Source: Treponema sp. (lineage in GTDB: Bacteria; Spirochaetota; Spirochaetia; Treponematales; Treponemataceae). Taken from it: a stretch of DNA of 9,082 bases. Location: assembly GCA_031290005.1 (NCBI GenBank), contig JAITOJ010000058.1, positions 1-9,082 on the forward strand, in the 5' to 3' direction. The notes below the pieces were generated by a model. That model was not told where the DNA came from and did not search any database. It was given only the letters and a program-made list of their open reading frames with translations. The translations under genes were made by a program, and so were the position numbers. Of the stretch, positions 1-6,877 are shown piece after piece. The first letter of the stretch is position 1; every line of letters begins with the position of its first letter.

Positions 1-186
1 GGGCAAGTGCTGCCCATCGGGGGCTTAAAAGAAAAGACCGTGGCGGCCAAGCGGAACAAAATCAAGCATATTATTATTCCCAAGAAAAATGTCCGCGATT
101 TGGACAAGATACCGGAACATGTGAAAAAGGGACTCACCTTCCACCCGGTGTCCCAGATGGAAGATGTGGTAGGACTAGTGTTTTAA
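1..186 (+). CDS. lon: Lon ATP-dependent protease, C-terminal fragment
   Basis: The open frame enters from the left edge and ends with TAA at 184-186, giving the last 61 residues of the Lon protease domain. Residues 1-12 read GQVLPIGGLKEK. This is the conserved block holding the catalytic lysine of the Ser-Lys dyad, here Lys12, equivalent to E. coli Lys722. It is followed by IIIPKKNVRDL and IPEHVKKGLTFHPV, the usual Lon tail. The catalytic serine and the AAA+ module lie outside the window. Lon is a cytoplasmic hexameric protease that degrades misfolded and regulatory proteins using ATP. The protein stops a few residues after the conserved tail, so the C-terminus looks natural rather than broken. 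Family assignment is firm; the truncation is only due to the window edge. Confidence 0.95.
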   Translation, partial: GQVLPIGGLKEKTVAAKRNKIKHIIIPKKNVRDLDKIPEHVKKGLTFHPVSQMEDVVGLVF

Positions 187-219
187 TTAACCGGCATTTG
201 CTTTTTTCGGTGTCTTTTT

Positions 220-232
220 CGTTGAGGCAACG
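220..232 (+). terminator. possible weak hairpin after lon
   Basis: CGTTG-AGG-CAACG is a perfect 5-bp stem with a 3-base loop, 33 bases after the lon stop. It is followed by TGTTCTCT, which is only moderately T-rich. It could be a weak intrinsic terminator of lon, but the stem is short and there is no clean T run. T-rich stretches lie before it rather than after it. Treat as tentative. Confidence 0.2.
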
Positions 233-239
233 TGTTCTC

Positions 240-269
240 TTGTGTGCCGCCCCTGGTCTGTGATATGAT
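240..269 (+). promoter_or_regulatory. candidate sigma70-type promoter for the reductase-transporter pair
   Basis: An extended -10 element TGATATGAT (TATGAT at 264-269, preceded by TG at 261-262) sits 18 bases after a weak -35 TTGTGT at 240-245. A start near 276 would give a leader of about 40 bases before the ATG at 317. A second -10-like hexamer, TATACT at 277-282, is also present but has no convincing -35. This is a pattern match only. Confidence 0.4.
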
Positions 270-316
270 GTCTTACTATACTATGTATCGTTTTCAGTTT
301 ACAGGAGAGTTTGGTT

Positions 317-1450
317 ATGCAATACGTTGAATTTGGCAAGACTGGCGCGAAAGTATCGCGGTTGGGCATGGGCTGTATGCGGCTTCCCAGTTATGAAAAA
401 GACGGCAAAACTGTCTATGACGAGGAAAAAAGCATCGCCGTTATCCACCGGGCCTATGAACTGGGGGTCAATTATTTTGACACTGCCCCGGGCTACTGCG
501 ACACTTTGAGCGAAGTGATTACCGGCAAAGCAATTAAAGGTTTCCGGGATAAAATCTATCTTTCCACCAAAAATCCCATTGAAAATGCCTCTGGTGACGA
601 CTATGACAAGCGGCTGGAAAAATCCCTCAAACAGCTCGGCACGGATTATATCGACTTCTATCACTTCTGGGGCATTTCCCTGGACGCTTTTGTCAACAAA
701 ATCCTCGCCCCGGACGGGCCAATGGCGCGGGTGAAAAAATGGAAAGACCAGGGCGTGGTGCGGCATATCTCTTTTTCCTTCCACGACAAGCCGGAAAATC
801 TGGCTGAAATCATCAAACGCGGGGACGGGGCGCTGGAAACGGTGCTCTGTCAGTACAACGTGCTCGACCGTTCCAATGAGGCGGGTATGGAAGCTGCCCG
901 CAAACAGAATCTGGGGGTGGTGGTCATGGGGCCCGTGGGCGGCGGACGGCTTGGCGCACCTTCGCCGGTGATTCAGGCCATGCTCCCCGGCGAGGTGCAA
1001 AGCTCCGCCGAGGTGGCGCTACGGTTCGTGTTCAGCAACCCCCAGGTGAATATCGCCCTTTCGGGCATGGGTTCCCTGGCAATGGTGGAAGAAAACGCGG
1101 CTATCGCAAGCAATACCAGCCCCTTAAGCGCTGACGAACGGAAACATTTGGAAACCATGACCGGGGAAAGCAAACGCCTTGCGGGGCTATACTGTACGGG
1201 GTGCAAATACTGTATGCCCTGTCCCCAGGGAATCAACATCCCTGAGGTTTTTACCATGATGAACTATCACCGGGTGTATAAAATTACCGAATATGCCAAG
1301 TCTGCCTATGCTCAAATCAACAAGGTGCCCTGGATGCAATTCAAGGACGCTTCCGCCTGTGTGGAATGCGGCCTCTGCGAGGAGAAGTGCCCCCAGAAAC
1401 TGCACATCCGGGAGCAGCTCAGGGAAACTCACCGCGCGCTGGCAAGTTAG
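317..1450 (+). CDS. aldo/keto reductase with C-terminal 4Fe-4S ferredoxin domain
   Basis: Predicted cytoplasmic oxidoreductase of 377 residues, of the aldo/keto reductase group that carries iron-sulfur clusters (COG1453 type). The AKR barrel covers about residues 1-275. The usual catalytic tetrad is visible: Asp55 and Tyr60 in YFDTAPGY, Lys85 in LSTKNP and His116 in FYHFWG. The tail holds two cysteine clusters: CTGCKYCMPCP (Cys293, 296, 299, 302) and CVECGLCEEKCP (Cys348, 351, 354, 358). The second is a standard 4Fe-4S motif. The first has the CxxCxxCxxCP spacing usual in this group. The ATG at 317 is chosen because AGGAGAG at 303-309 lies 7 bases upstream; a TTG at 311 is in frame but too close to it. 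The MFS gene starts 3 bases after the stop, so the two are almost certainly co-transcribed. The substrate is unknown; family members are often named only as predicted oxidoreductases. Confidence 0.92.
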   Translation: MQYVEFGKTGAKVSRLGMGCMRLPSYEKDGKTVYDEEKSIAVIHRAYELGVNYFDTAPGYCDTLSEVITGKAIKGFRDKIYLSTKNPIENASGDDYDKRLEKSLKQLGTDYIDFYHFWGISLDAFVNKILAPDGPMARVKKWKDQGVVRHISFSFHDKPENLAEIIKRGDGALETVLCQYNVLDRSNEAGMEAARKQNLGVVVMGPVGGGRLGAPSPVIQAMLPGEVQSSAEVALRFVFSNPQVNIALSGMGSLAMVEENAAIASNTSPLSADERKHLETMTGESKRLAGLYCTGCKYCMPCPQGINIPEVFTMMNYHRVYKITEYAKSAYAQINKVPWMQFKDASACVECGLCEEKCPQKLHIREQLRETHRALAS

Positions 1451-1453
1451 ACC

Positions 1454-2713
1454 GTGAAAAATCCTCTGATACAGACCCTGCTGAGCCTGCGGGGTAATCC
1501 TCGGGCCTGCGTATATACTGAGCCGCTCTGGGGGCTTTCCATGAACCTGTGTGTTCCCTATGCGTCGGTGTACATGCTCGCCGTAGGGCTGGGGGACGTC
1601 CAAGTGGGCTTTGTCGCCACAGTGTATATGCTCTCACAGGTGGTCTTTGCCTTTTTGAGCGGGCCAATTACGGATAAATTGGGGCGCAGGCTCACCACGG
1701 CGATTTTCGACTTCCTTGCCTGGTGCGTCCCCTGCCTGATTTGGATGCGCGCAGAGGGTTTCTGGTTTTTTCTGGTAGCCGCCCTGTTCAATGGAGCCAT
1801 GAAGGTGCCCACCAATTCCTGGGACTGTCTCATGGTGGAGGACGCGGAAAAAAGCCAGATTACCAAAATCTATTCCCTGGTGATTGTGTCGGGTCAGCTT
1901 TCCGCCCTGTTCGCGCCTATCGCGTCGGTGCTGGTGGCGCACCTCACCCTGGTTCCGGCGGTGCGGATTCTCTATATCAACGCTTTTATCGTGATGACCA
2001 TAAAAATCGTGACGCTCTACCTGTGTTCCCGGGAAACCCGTACCGGGGTCATCCGCCGGAAAGAAACCAAAAACACGAGCATCCTCGCCCTGGCCGGCGG
2101 GTATGGCGGGGTTCTCAAGATTATGAGAAAGTCGCCGGGCACGGTCTTTTCCCTGATTATCACCGCTCTGGTGGGCGCGGTAGGCATGATTAACATCACC
2201 TTCTGGCAGGTCATCGTGAGCAAAAAACTGTTGGTTCCTGATTCGCTCCTGCCCCTGTTCCCCATGTTCCGCTCCATTATTGCCATTGTTTTTCTGTTTA
2301 CTGTGGTTCCCCGGCTCACCAGGGCCAGCCTGAAAATGCCCTTGTTGCTGGGTTTTGCGGGCTATGTCATCGGCCAGGCAGTTCTGATTTCCATCCCCGC
2401 CGGAAGCGTCTTCACCTACGGAATGATCTGCGTGTCCCTGCTCTTTGACGGCTTTGGCGCGGGAATTCTGGCTATGCTTGCGGAATCTCTGGTTGCCCTC
2501 CATGTGAACGCGGCGGAGCGGGCGCGGGTCATGGCCCTGCAGCACATGATTATCATGTTCGTCACTTCACCCTTCGGCTGGATTGGCGGTGTACTTTCGG
2601 GGGTGTCCCGAAGCCTGCCCTTTGTTCTTAATATCCTCCTGCTGACCGCGGGGATATGCGTGACTTTGGGATATTACCGTAAGAAGGATTCAGTCCTTCA
2701 TACCGCGCGTTAA
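1454..2713 (+). CDS. major facilitator superfamily (MFS) transporter
   Basis: Inner-membrane carrier of 419 residues with about 12 hydrophobic segments, at roughly 37-57, 55-70, 81-98, 102-118, 141-161, 170-190, 228-248, 268-288, 293-313, 317-345, 363-383 and 386-406. A motif-A-like loop GPITDKLGRR at 70-79 between helices 2 and 3 is the MFS signature. A long charged cytoplasmic loop at about 192-228 divides the two six-helix halves. The GTG start at 1454 is preferred because the segment before the next ATG (1541) reads RGNPRACVYTEPLWG, which looks conserved rather than random. There is no clear ribosome binding site, and the start lies 3 bases after the reductase stop, so translation is probably coupled. 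The tail is short and basic. The substrate and direction of transport cannot be told from the sequence; the neighbouring reductase suggests a shared metabolite. The stop codon overlaps the stop of the convergent TPR gene. Confidence 0.9.
   Translation: MKNPLIQTLLSLRGNPRACVYTEPLWGLSMNLCVPYASVYMLAVGLGDVQVGFVATVYMLSQVVFAFLSGPITDKLGRRLTTAIFDFLAWCVPCLIWMRAEGFWFFLVAALFNGAMKVPTNSWDCLMVEDAEKSQITKIYSLVIVSGQLSALFAPIASVLVAHLTLVPAVRILYINAFIVMTIKIVTLYLCSRETRTGVIRRKETKNTSILALAGGYGGVLKIMRKSPGTVFSLIITALVGAVGMINITFWQVIVSKKLLVPDSLLPLFPMFRSIIAIVFLFTVVPRLTRASLKMPLLLGFAGYVIGQAVLISIPAGSVFTYGMICVSLLFDGFGAGILAMLAESLVALHVNAAERARVMALQHMIIMFVTSPFGWIGGVLSGVSRSLPFVLNILLLTAGICVTLGYYRKKDSVLHTAR
2683..2699. terminator. inverted repeat at the convergent gene junction
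   Basis: GAAGGA-TTCAG-TCCTTC is a perfect 6-bp inverted repeat 11 bases before the transporter stop codon and just past the TPR stop on the other strand. It is the only hairpin I see at this junction. Neither side has a clear T run: the - strand side reads TCCTTCTTACGG and the + strand side ATACCGCG. It may be a weak bidirectional terminator lying inside the transporter gene, or simply chance coding sequence. Confidence 0.25.
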
Positions 2714-3234
2714 TATTGCCGCAGTTCGCCGAGACGCCGGGAACATTCCGTTGCGCCGCCCAGGTTGCCCATTTCCCGGTAGGTGTCCCGCAGATTAAAG
2801 AGGGCGTCGTAATAGTAAGGGCTCAGGGTGACCGCTTCTTCAAAGGCATCGCAGGCTTCCATAAAACAGCCTTGATTAAAATAGAGCACACCCAGATTAT
2901 TCCAGCACCGGGCATTGTTTGCGTTTAAGTCAATACCTTCCGAGAAATAGTCAAAAGCTTCGTCAAAGTCTTCCAGGGTAAAGCAGATCATAGCCAGGGT
3001 TTCCACCACTTCCTCATCGTCTTCCGAAAGCCAGTATGCCCGTTCAAGCGCCGACTTTGCCCGCTCAAGGTCGCCGGAGTCCCGGTAGGTGATTCCCAAA
3101 TTATACCACAGCAGATAGTTTTCAGAATCTATAATGATTGCCCGCTGAAAACAGGCGATAGCCTCAAAAAACTCTCCGGTGGAAGCAAATTCAATTGCGC
3201 GGGTATTCAGCAATTCAGAATCTTCGCTGGTCAA
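2710..3234 (-). CDS. tetratricopeptide repeat (TPR) protein
   Basis: A 174-residue protein made almost wholly of five 34-residue TPR units, at about 6-39, 40-73, 74-107, 108-141 and 142-174. The canonical pattern is clearest in unit 4: Trp111, Leu114, Gly115, Tyr118, Ala127, Phe131, Ala134 and Pro139. Units 3 and 5 are more divergent. There is no signal peptide or membrane segment, and the protein is acidic, so it is probably a cytoplasmic protein-binding scaffold. The start is a TTG at 3234-3232. A strong GGAGGG at 3245-3240 lies 5 bases upstream, and no in-frame ATG occurs before the third repeat. It follows glgA by 55 bases on the same strand and also has its own promoter-like sequence. 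Its partner cannot be inferred. A link to glycogen metabolism rests on position alone. Confidence 0.85.
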   Translation of the reverse strand: MTSEDSELLNTRAIEFASTGEFFEAIACFQRAIIIDSENYLLWYNLGITYRDSGDLERAKSALERAYWLSEDDEEVVETLAMICFTLEDFDEAFDYFSEGIDLNANNARCWNNLGVLYFNQGCFMEACDAFEEAVTLSPYYYDALFNLRDTYREMGNLGGATECSRRLGELRQY

Positions 3235-3252
3235 AACAACCCTCCGCTACTC

Positions 3253-3281
3253 AGTATAGTTATTTCCGCAATTTTAGACAA
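3253..3281 (-). promoter_or_regulatory. candidate promoter for the TPR gene
   Basis: Read on the - strand, TTGTCT (3281-3276) and TATACT (3258-3253) are separated by exactly 17 bases. The -10 matches consensus at 5 of 6 positions and the -35 at 4 of 6. It fills the 55-base gap after the glgA stop and would start a transcript with a very short leader carrying the GGAGGG site. This suggests the TPR gene can be expressed separately from glgA. Pattern match only. Confidence 0.5.
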
Positions 3282-3289
3282 GACGGCCA

Positions 3290-4768
3290 TCAGTGCCCCG
3301 CACCTACGGACAGCGCCTTTTCGTATACCTCCGCATATTTCCTGGCCGCCACATCCCAGCCGAACTGCTGTTTCATGCCCCGCTCCCGCATAACCGCTAT
3401 GTGCTTTGGCTTATTATACCACGTCCACACTGCCCAGAAAACCGTATCAAATACGCTTTGGGGAGAAAGATAGTCAAATAAAAAGCCCGTGCCTTCACCG
3501 GTTTCCTGATTGTATTGCGTCACCGTGTCCGCAAGTCCTCCGGTACGCCGCACAATCGGCAGGGAGCCATAGAGCAGGGAATACATTTGATTGAGCCCGC
3601 ATGGTTCGTAGCGCGAGGGCATGAGGAAAAAGTCGCTTCCAGCCTCAATCCGGTGGCTCAGAACCTCGTCGTAACCGATAAAAGCCCGGAAGTTCGGGAG
3701 CTTGTGTTCCAGGGCCCGGAGTTCCTGTTCGCACCAGGGCTCCCCGGAACCCAGAACGACCACCTGCACTTTCAGTTCCGTACAAATCCGGTACATACAG
3801 CCATAGGCTGGGCCGAACAATTCCGCGATTCCCTTCTGGTCAGCCAGGCGCGTCACAATCCCGATAATAGGCACCGTTTCATTTTCTTCCAGAGAAAAAA
3901 GCTGCTGCAAAGTCTTTTTATTGACAATTTTTCCCTCCGCCGGGGTTTTGTACGAATATTTTTTGGCCAGATGCTTGTCCTGTGCGGGATTCCATATATC
4001 CGTGTCCACCCCATTGAGGATACCCGCCAGCCGGTCCTGGCGGCGACGGAGAATTCCCTCCATATGGAAGCCGCCTTCAGGAGTGGTGATTTCCCTGGCA
4101 TAGGCAGGCGACACGGTAGTCAGCATGTCCGATGAGGCGAGTCCCGCCTTGAGCATGTTCAGATGGTCCCAATCCTCAAACCCCGCGTCGTAAAAGTATT
4201 CCCAGTTGACCCCCAGGAATGAATAATACTGCTTGGGATACACCCCCTGATAGCCCAGATTGTGAATCGTAAAAACGCTGGCTGTTTTTTCAAACCCATG
4301 AGCGCGCCGGTCAAACTTCAGCAGCACCGGAGCAAGGGCAGTCGGCCAATCATGCCCATGGATAATATCCGGCGTCCAGTTCAGTTTATGGCAGATCTGA
4401 AACGCGGCATTGCAGAGGACTGAAAACCGCACGGGATTATCATGAAAGTCCGGCTCAGCGGGGGAGCCGTAAATACCATCCCGGCCAAAACTTTCTTCGT
4501 GGTCTATGAAATAGACCGGCAAATCTTCCGTACCTGGCATGACCGTGGCGTACACTGCCGTCCAGACTTCCCGCTGGCCCGCGGAAAGCCCCAGCGGCCC
4601 CTCAAGCTGAGTGAGGCGTCCCCGGTCGATGCTGTAATAGCGGGGCAGCACAATACGCACATCGTGCCCTGCCTTCCGCAACGCGATTGACAGGGCTGAA
4701 ACCATGTCCGCCAGACCGCCGCTTTTCGCAAAGGGCGCCGCCTCCGCGGTAACCATCAGGATTTTCAT
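3290..4768 (-). CDS. glgA: glycogen synthase (ADP-glucose type, GT5)
   Basis: Cytoplasmic enzyme that adds glucose from ADP-glucose to the end of an alpha-1,4-glucan, the elongation step of glycogen synthesis. At 492 residues it is close to the E. coli length of 477. It has the two Rossmann-like halves of a GT-B fold. The N-terminal half opens with MKILMVTAEAAPFAKSGGLAD, cut here to the key part: KSGG with Lys15 for ADP-glucose binding. HGHDWPT is at 137-143, and TIHNLGYQG has His169. The C-terminal half has NGVDTDIWNP (252-261), TRLADQKG with Arg307 and Lys312, and PSRYEPCGLNQ with Glu388, the conserved acidic residue. The ATG at 4768 is chosen because GGAGG at 4778-4774 lies 5 bases upstream and the protein then begins at the conserved family start. 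The frame stays open further upstream but only into the aminotransferase gene. It follows the aminotransferase by 16 bases, suggesting one transcript. No glgB, glgC or glgP is in the window. Confidence 0.96.
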   Translation of the reverse strand: MKILMVTAEAAPFAKSGGLADMVSALSIALRKAGHDVRIVLPRYYSIDRGRLTQLEGPLGLSAGQREVWTAVYATVMPGTEDLPVYFIDHEESFGRDGIYGSPAEPDFHDNPVRFSVLCNAAFQICHKLNWTPDIIHGHDWPTALAPVLLKFDRRAHGFEKTASVFTIHNLGYQGVYPKQYYSFLGVNWEYFYDAGFEDWDHLNMLKAGLASSDMLTTVSPAYAREITTPEGGFHMEGILRRRQDRLAGILNGVDTDIWNPAQDKHLAKKYSYKTPAEGKIVNKKTLQQLFSLEENETVPIIGIVTRLADQKGIAELFGPAYGCMYRICTELKVQVVVLGSGEPWCEQELRALEHKLPNFRAFIGYDEVLSHRIEAGSDFFLMPSRYEPCGLNQMYSLLYGSLPIVRRTGGLADTVTQYNQETGEGTGFLFDYLSPQSVFDTVFWAVWTWYNKPKHIAVMRERGMKQQFGWDVAARKYAEVYEKALSVGAGH

Positions 4769-4784
4769 AATTGCCTCCGTTTGT

Positions 4785-5996
4785 CTATTGCCAGGCCTCA
4801 CGGGCCTTTTGAAGCGCCCCGCCGCAATGCTCAATTGTTTTCTTGGATACGCAGTAAGCCATGCGAAACCAACCGGGACAACCAAACCCCGCGCCGGGAG
4901 CACAGAGCGCCAGATGACTTTTCAGGTGGTCGCAAAACCCCATATCGTCAGCAAGTCCCTGGGCAAAACCTTTTTTAGCCGGAACTTTAACGAATAAATA
5001 GAAGGCTCCCTCGGGGACGGCGTATTCATAGCCCGCCTTATCCAGTACTGCCATGAGCATATTGCGGCGCTCGGTATAGAGCGAATAATCCACCGGGGAA
5101 TCCCAGGATGCGGCCACCACCCGCTGAAAAAAAGCTGGAGCGTTCACAAAGCCCAGGATGCGGTTAGCAAAAATACAGGCGGCAATAAAGTCATCCCTAT
5201 CGCTCATGGCGGGATTGGCCGCAATATAGCCAATGCGTTCACCGGGGATGCTCAGATTTTTAGCAAATGAGGAGACCACCGCTGCCGCGCTGTAATGTGG
5301 AAACACCGCGGCCACTTTTTTGCCCCCATACACAATATCCCGGTACGGTTCATCACAGACCAGGTAAGGCAGCCGCCCGGTCTTTTTGCCGTGGGCGGTC
5401 AGGGTTTCCGCCAAGGCGATTATATCCTCTTGGGAATACACTTTTCCCGACGGATTGTTGGGGGAATTGATGAGCACACAGGCGGTCTTTTCCGATAGGG
5501 CATCTCCGATAGCGGCAATATCCAGGGAAAAATCAGGTCTGGCGGACACAGGTTTCAGCACACCGCGGTGATTAGCCGCATAGTGGGCATATTCGGGAAA
5601 GAACGGAGCGCTCACAATCACCTCGTCGCCGGGGGACAAAATCGCCTTGAGCACACAGGTGAGGGCTGCGGCGGCTCCGGCGGTCATCACCACATTCTGG
5701 GCTGCGAGGGCGGCTCCCTGTTCCCGGCCCACCTTTTGAGCCATGGCAGACCGGGTTTCCGGGTATCCCGCGTTTGGCATATACCCGTGGCTGCCCGTGA
5801 CACGGAGAGCCGCTGTTTCCTCTATGGCTTTTACCACTCCTTTCGGGGGCTCCAGGTCAGGATTGCCGATACTGAAATCAAAGACAGCGTCTTCCCCATA
5901 TTTCTTTTTTAGTATTGCTCCTTCCTCAAACATCCGGCGGATGACTGAAGACATCCGGCTGTTCATGGTGCTGTAGATATACGGCGCGATTGGCAT
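4785..5996 (-). CDS. pyridoxal phosphate-dependent aminotransferase (class I/II)
   Basis: Fold-type I PLP enzyme of 403 residues, the usual length for aspartate or alanine-type aminotransferases, acting in cytoplasmic amino-acid metabolism. PLP-site residues are all visible: Asn181 in NSPNNPSG, Asp215 and Tyr218 in CDEPY, the Schiff-base Lys246 in SSFAKNLS and Arg254 in GERIGY. Arg378 in WFRMAY is the expected substrate carboxylate-binding arginine. FSIGNPDLEPP near residue 41 and GYMPNAGYPETR near 71 match the N-terminal substrate region. The ATG at 5996 has GGAGG at 6005-6001 just upstream. It is the first gene of the - strand group and lies 16 bases ahead of glgA. The donor and acceptor cannot be fixed from motifs. 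Active-site residues are intact, so it should be functional. Confidence 0.93.
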   Translation of the reverse strand: MPIAPYIYSTMNSRMSSVIRRMFEEGAILKKKYGEDAVFDFSIGNPDLEPPKGVVKAIEETAALRVTGSHGYMPNAGYPETRSAMAQKVGREQGAALAAQNVVMTAGAAAALTCVLKAILSPGDEVIVSAPFFPEYAHYAANHRGVLKPVSARPDFSLDIAAIGDALSEKTACVLINSPNNPSGKVYSQEDIIALAETLTAHGKKTGRLPYLVCDEPYRDIVYGGKKVAAVFPHYSAAAVVSSFAKNLSIPGERIGYIAANPAMSDRDDFIAACIFANRILGFVNAPAFFQRVVAASWDSPVDYSLYTERRNMLMAVLDKAGYEYAVPEGAFYLFVKVPAKKGFAQGLADDMGFCDHLKSHLALCAPGAGFGCPGWFRMAYCVSKKTIEHCGGALQKAREAWQ

Positions 5997-6007
5997 TATT
6001 CCTCCAC

Positions 6008-6036
6008 TTGCCTTACGACAGTTTTTTTGATATAGT
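6008..6036 (+). promoter_or_regulatory. candidate promoter for the secreted protein-manC-WecA operon
   Basis: TTGCCT (6008-6013) and TATAGT (6031-6036) are 17 bases apart, matching consensus at 4 of 6 and 5 of 6 positions, with a T7 run in the spacer. The expected transcription start would be near 6043, only about 3 bases before the ATG at 6046, so the message would be nearly leaderless if that ATG is used. It lies in the 49-base divergent gap with the aminotransferase gene. Pattern match only. Confidence 0.5.
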
Positions 6037-6045
6037 AACCCGAAT

Positions 6046-6074
6046 ATGATAACAAAAAAAAGAATAAATGAAAA
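6046..6074 (-). promoter_or_regulatory. candidate promoter for the aminotransferase-glgA group
   Basis: On the - strand, TTTTCA (6074-6069) and TATCAT (6051-6046) are 17 bases apart, matching consensus at 4 of 6 and 5 of 6 positions. A start near 6039 would leave a leader of about 40 bases with GGAGG before the aminotransferase ATG. The element overlaps the start of the divergent secreted-protein gene, so the two promoters would be physically interleaved. Weak evidence because the region is AT-rich. Confidence 0.33.
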
Positions 6075-6876
6075 TCCCTCACAGATGAATATAGTGTATA
6101 TTGTTCTTTTTTTTCTTGCCCTTACTTTTCCCGCCTTTGGACAAACCCGTTCTTTGGCCCAGCTTTTTCCTGGTCTGGATGAAGAAAGCCGGAATCAGGT
6201 TTTTTCTCCCGAAGGCAGTATCATAACCACTGAGTTATCGGAAAAGACGGCTCAAATCGCGCTGCGATTTACCCCTTCCCCGGAGACGGGCGTCTCTGTT
6301 GCCGGGCCTATTTTGCAAATGCAGCCCGCGTTTCTGGTGGAATCCCTGATGGTCATTCCTCACGGAAATAGTCAGGCCGGTTTGGCGCAGGTCTATAATG
6401 CCCTGGGAAAAGTCCGGAATCTGAAAGGGCGGGAATACAATTCCTTTACCCGAAAGAAAAGAGTTCCATTGTTTGAAGACGCGGTCAGACTGGAAAGCGA
6501 GAAAAAACTGATCCCTGTCAGCGACCCGCCGCCGGTGTCTTCTGTTCCCCATACAGACACCATATATATGTGCCTCAAGGACGTGAATTTCGGTAACTCC
6601 TATTACCGGGCGGATATTACCCGGCAGGGGCACGGGTTGTTGTGTGGTTTAACTAACTTTAAGAATCTGTCCTATCTTTTGTTCCCGGTAATCAAAAAAG
6701 ATAAATTTTGCGCCCGGCTCTATTTTGAACCAATTGCCGAAGGTATTTTAATTTACGGGGTTGCCGGCGCGGACATATCTGACTTTGTCGCTTCCCAGGT
6801 TGATATGCCGTCTGCCATAGAAAAACGAATAATGGTTATTATCGGCTGGGTGGCTGACGGAATACGGGAGGGATGA
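6046..6876 (+). CDS. secreted hypothetical protein (spirochaete-type, unknown function)
   Basis: Unknown protein of 276 residues. The N-terminus has a basic stretch (KKR at 4-6), a hydrophobic core at about 15-30 and a small-residue end FPAFGQ at 28-33, which fits a Sec signal peptide cleaved near residue 32. There is no lipobox cysteine. The mature part has no further membrane helix and no motif I can tie to an activity. Recognisable features are a basic segment near 127-139, a proline cluster PPPVSSVP at 161-168 and a C-terminal block rich in Tyr, Phe and Ile. It resembles a treponemal secreted family that I believe is catalogued as DUF6675, but that is unverified recollection. The ATG at 6046 has no ribosome binding site, and an in-frame ATG at 6085 lacks one too. 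The upstream start is preferred because it supplies the positive charges of the signal peptide. manC begins 1 base after its stop, so it belongs to the glycan operon. Confidence 0.75.
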   Translation: MITKKRINENPSQMNIVYIVLFFLALTFPAFGQTRSLAQLFPGLDEESRNQVFSPEGSIITTELSEKTAQIALRFTPSPETGVSVAGPILQMQPAFLVESLMVIPHGNSQAGLAQVYNALGKVRNLKGREYNSFTRKKRVPLFEDAVRLESEKKLIPVSDPPPVSSVPHTDTIYMCLKDVNFGNSYYRADITRQGHGLLCGLTNFKNLSYLLFPVIKKDKFCARLYFEPIAEGILIYGVAGADISDFVASQVDMPSAIEKRIMVIIGWVADGIREG

Positions 6877-6877
6877 T

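Noticed and set aside
299..1000. 233-codon open frame on the - strand opposite the reductase gene
   Set aside because: It lies wholly antisense to a gene with intact catalytic motifs, has no ribosome site and its translation resembles no family.
1634..2545. 303-codon open frame on the - strand opposite the transporter
   Set aside because: The translation is rich in His, Gln, Gly, Arg and Asn, typical of an antisense shadow of a membrane-protein gene; the + strand frame is clearly the real one.
3515..4135. 206-codon open frame on the + strand across glgA
   Set aside because: Antisense to conserved glycogen synthase motifs, with no ribosome site and no recognisable domain.
4769..4903. Upstream extension of the glgA frame by 45 codons
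   Set aside because: It would overlap the end of the aminotransferase gene. The ATG at 4768 has an ideal GGAGG and begins the conserved family N-terminus.
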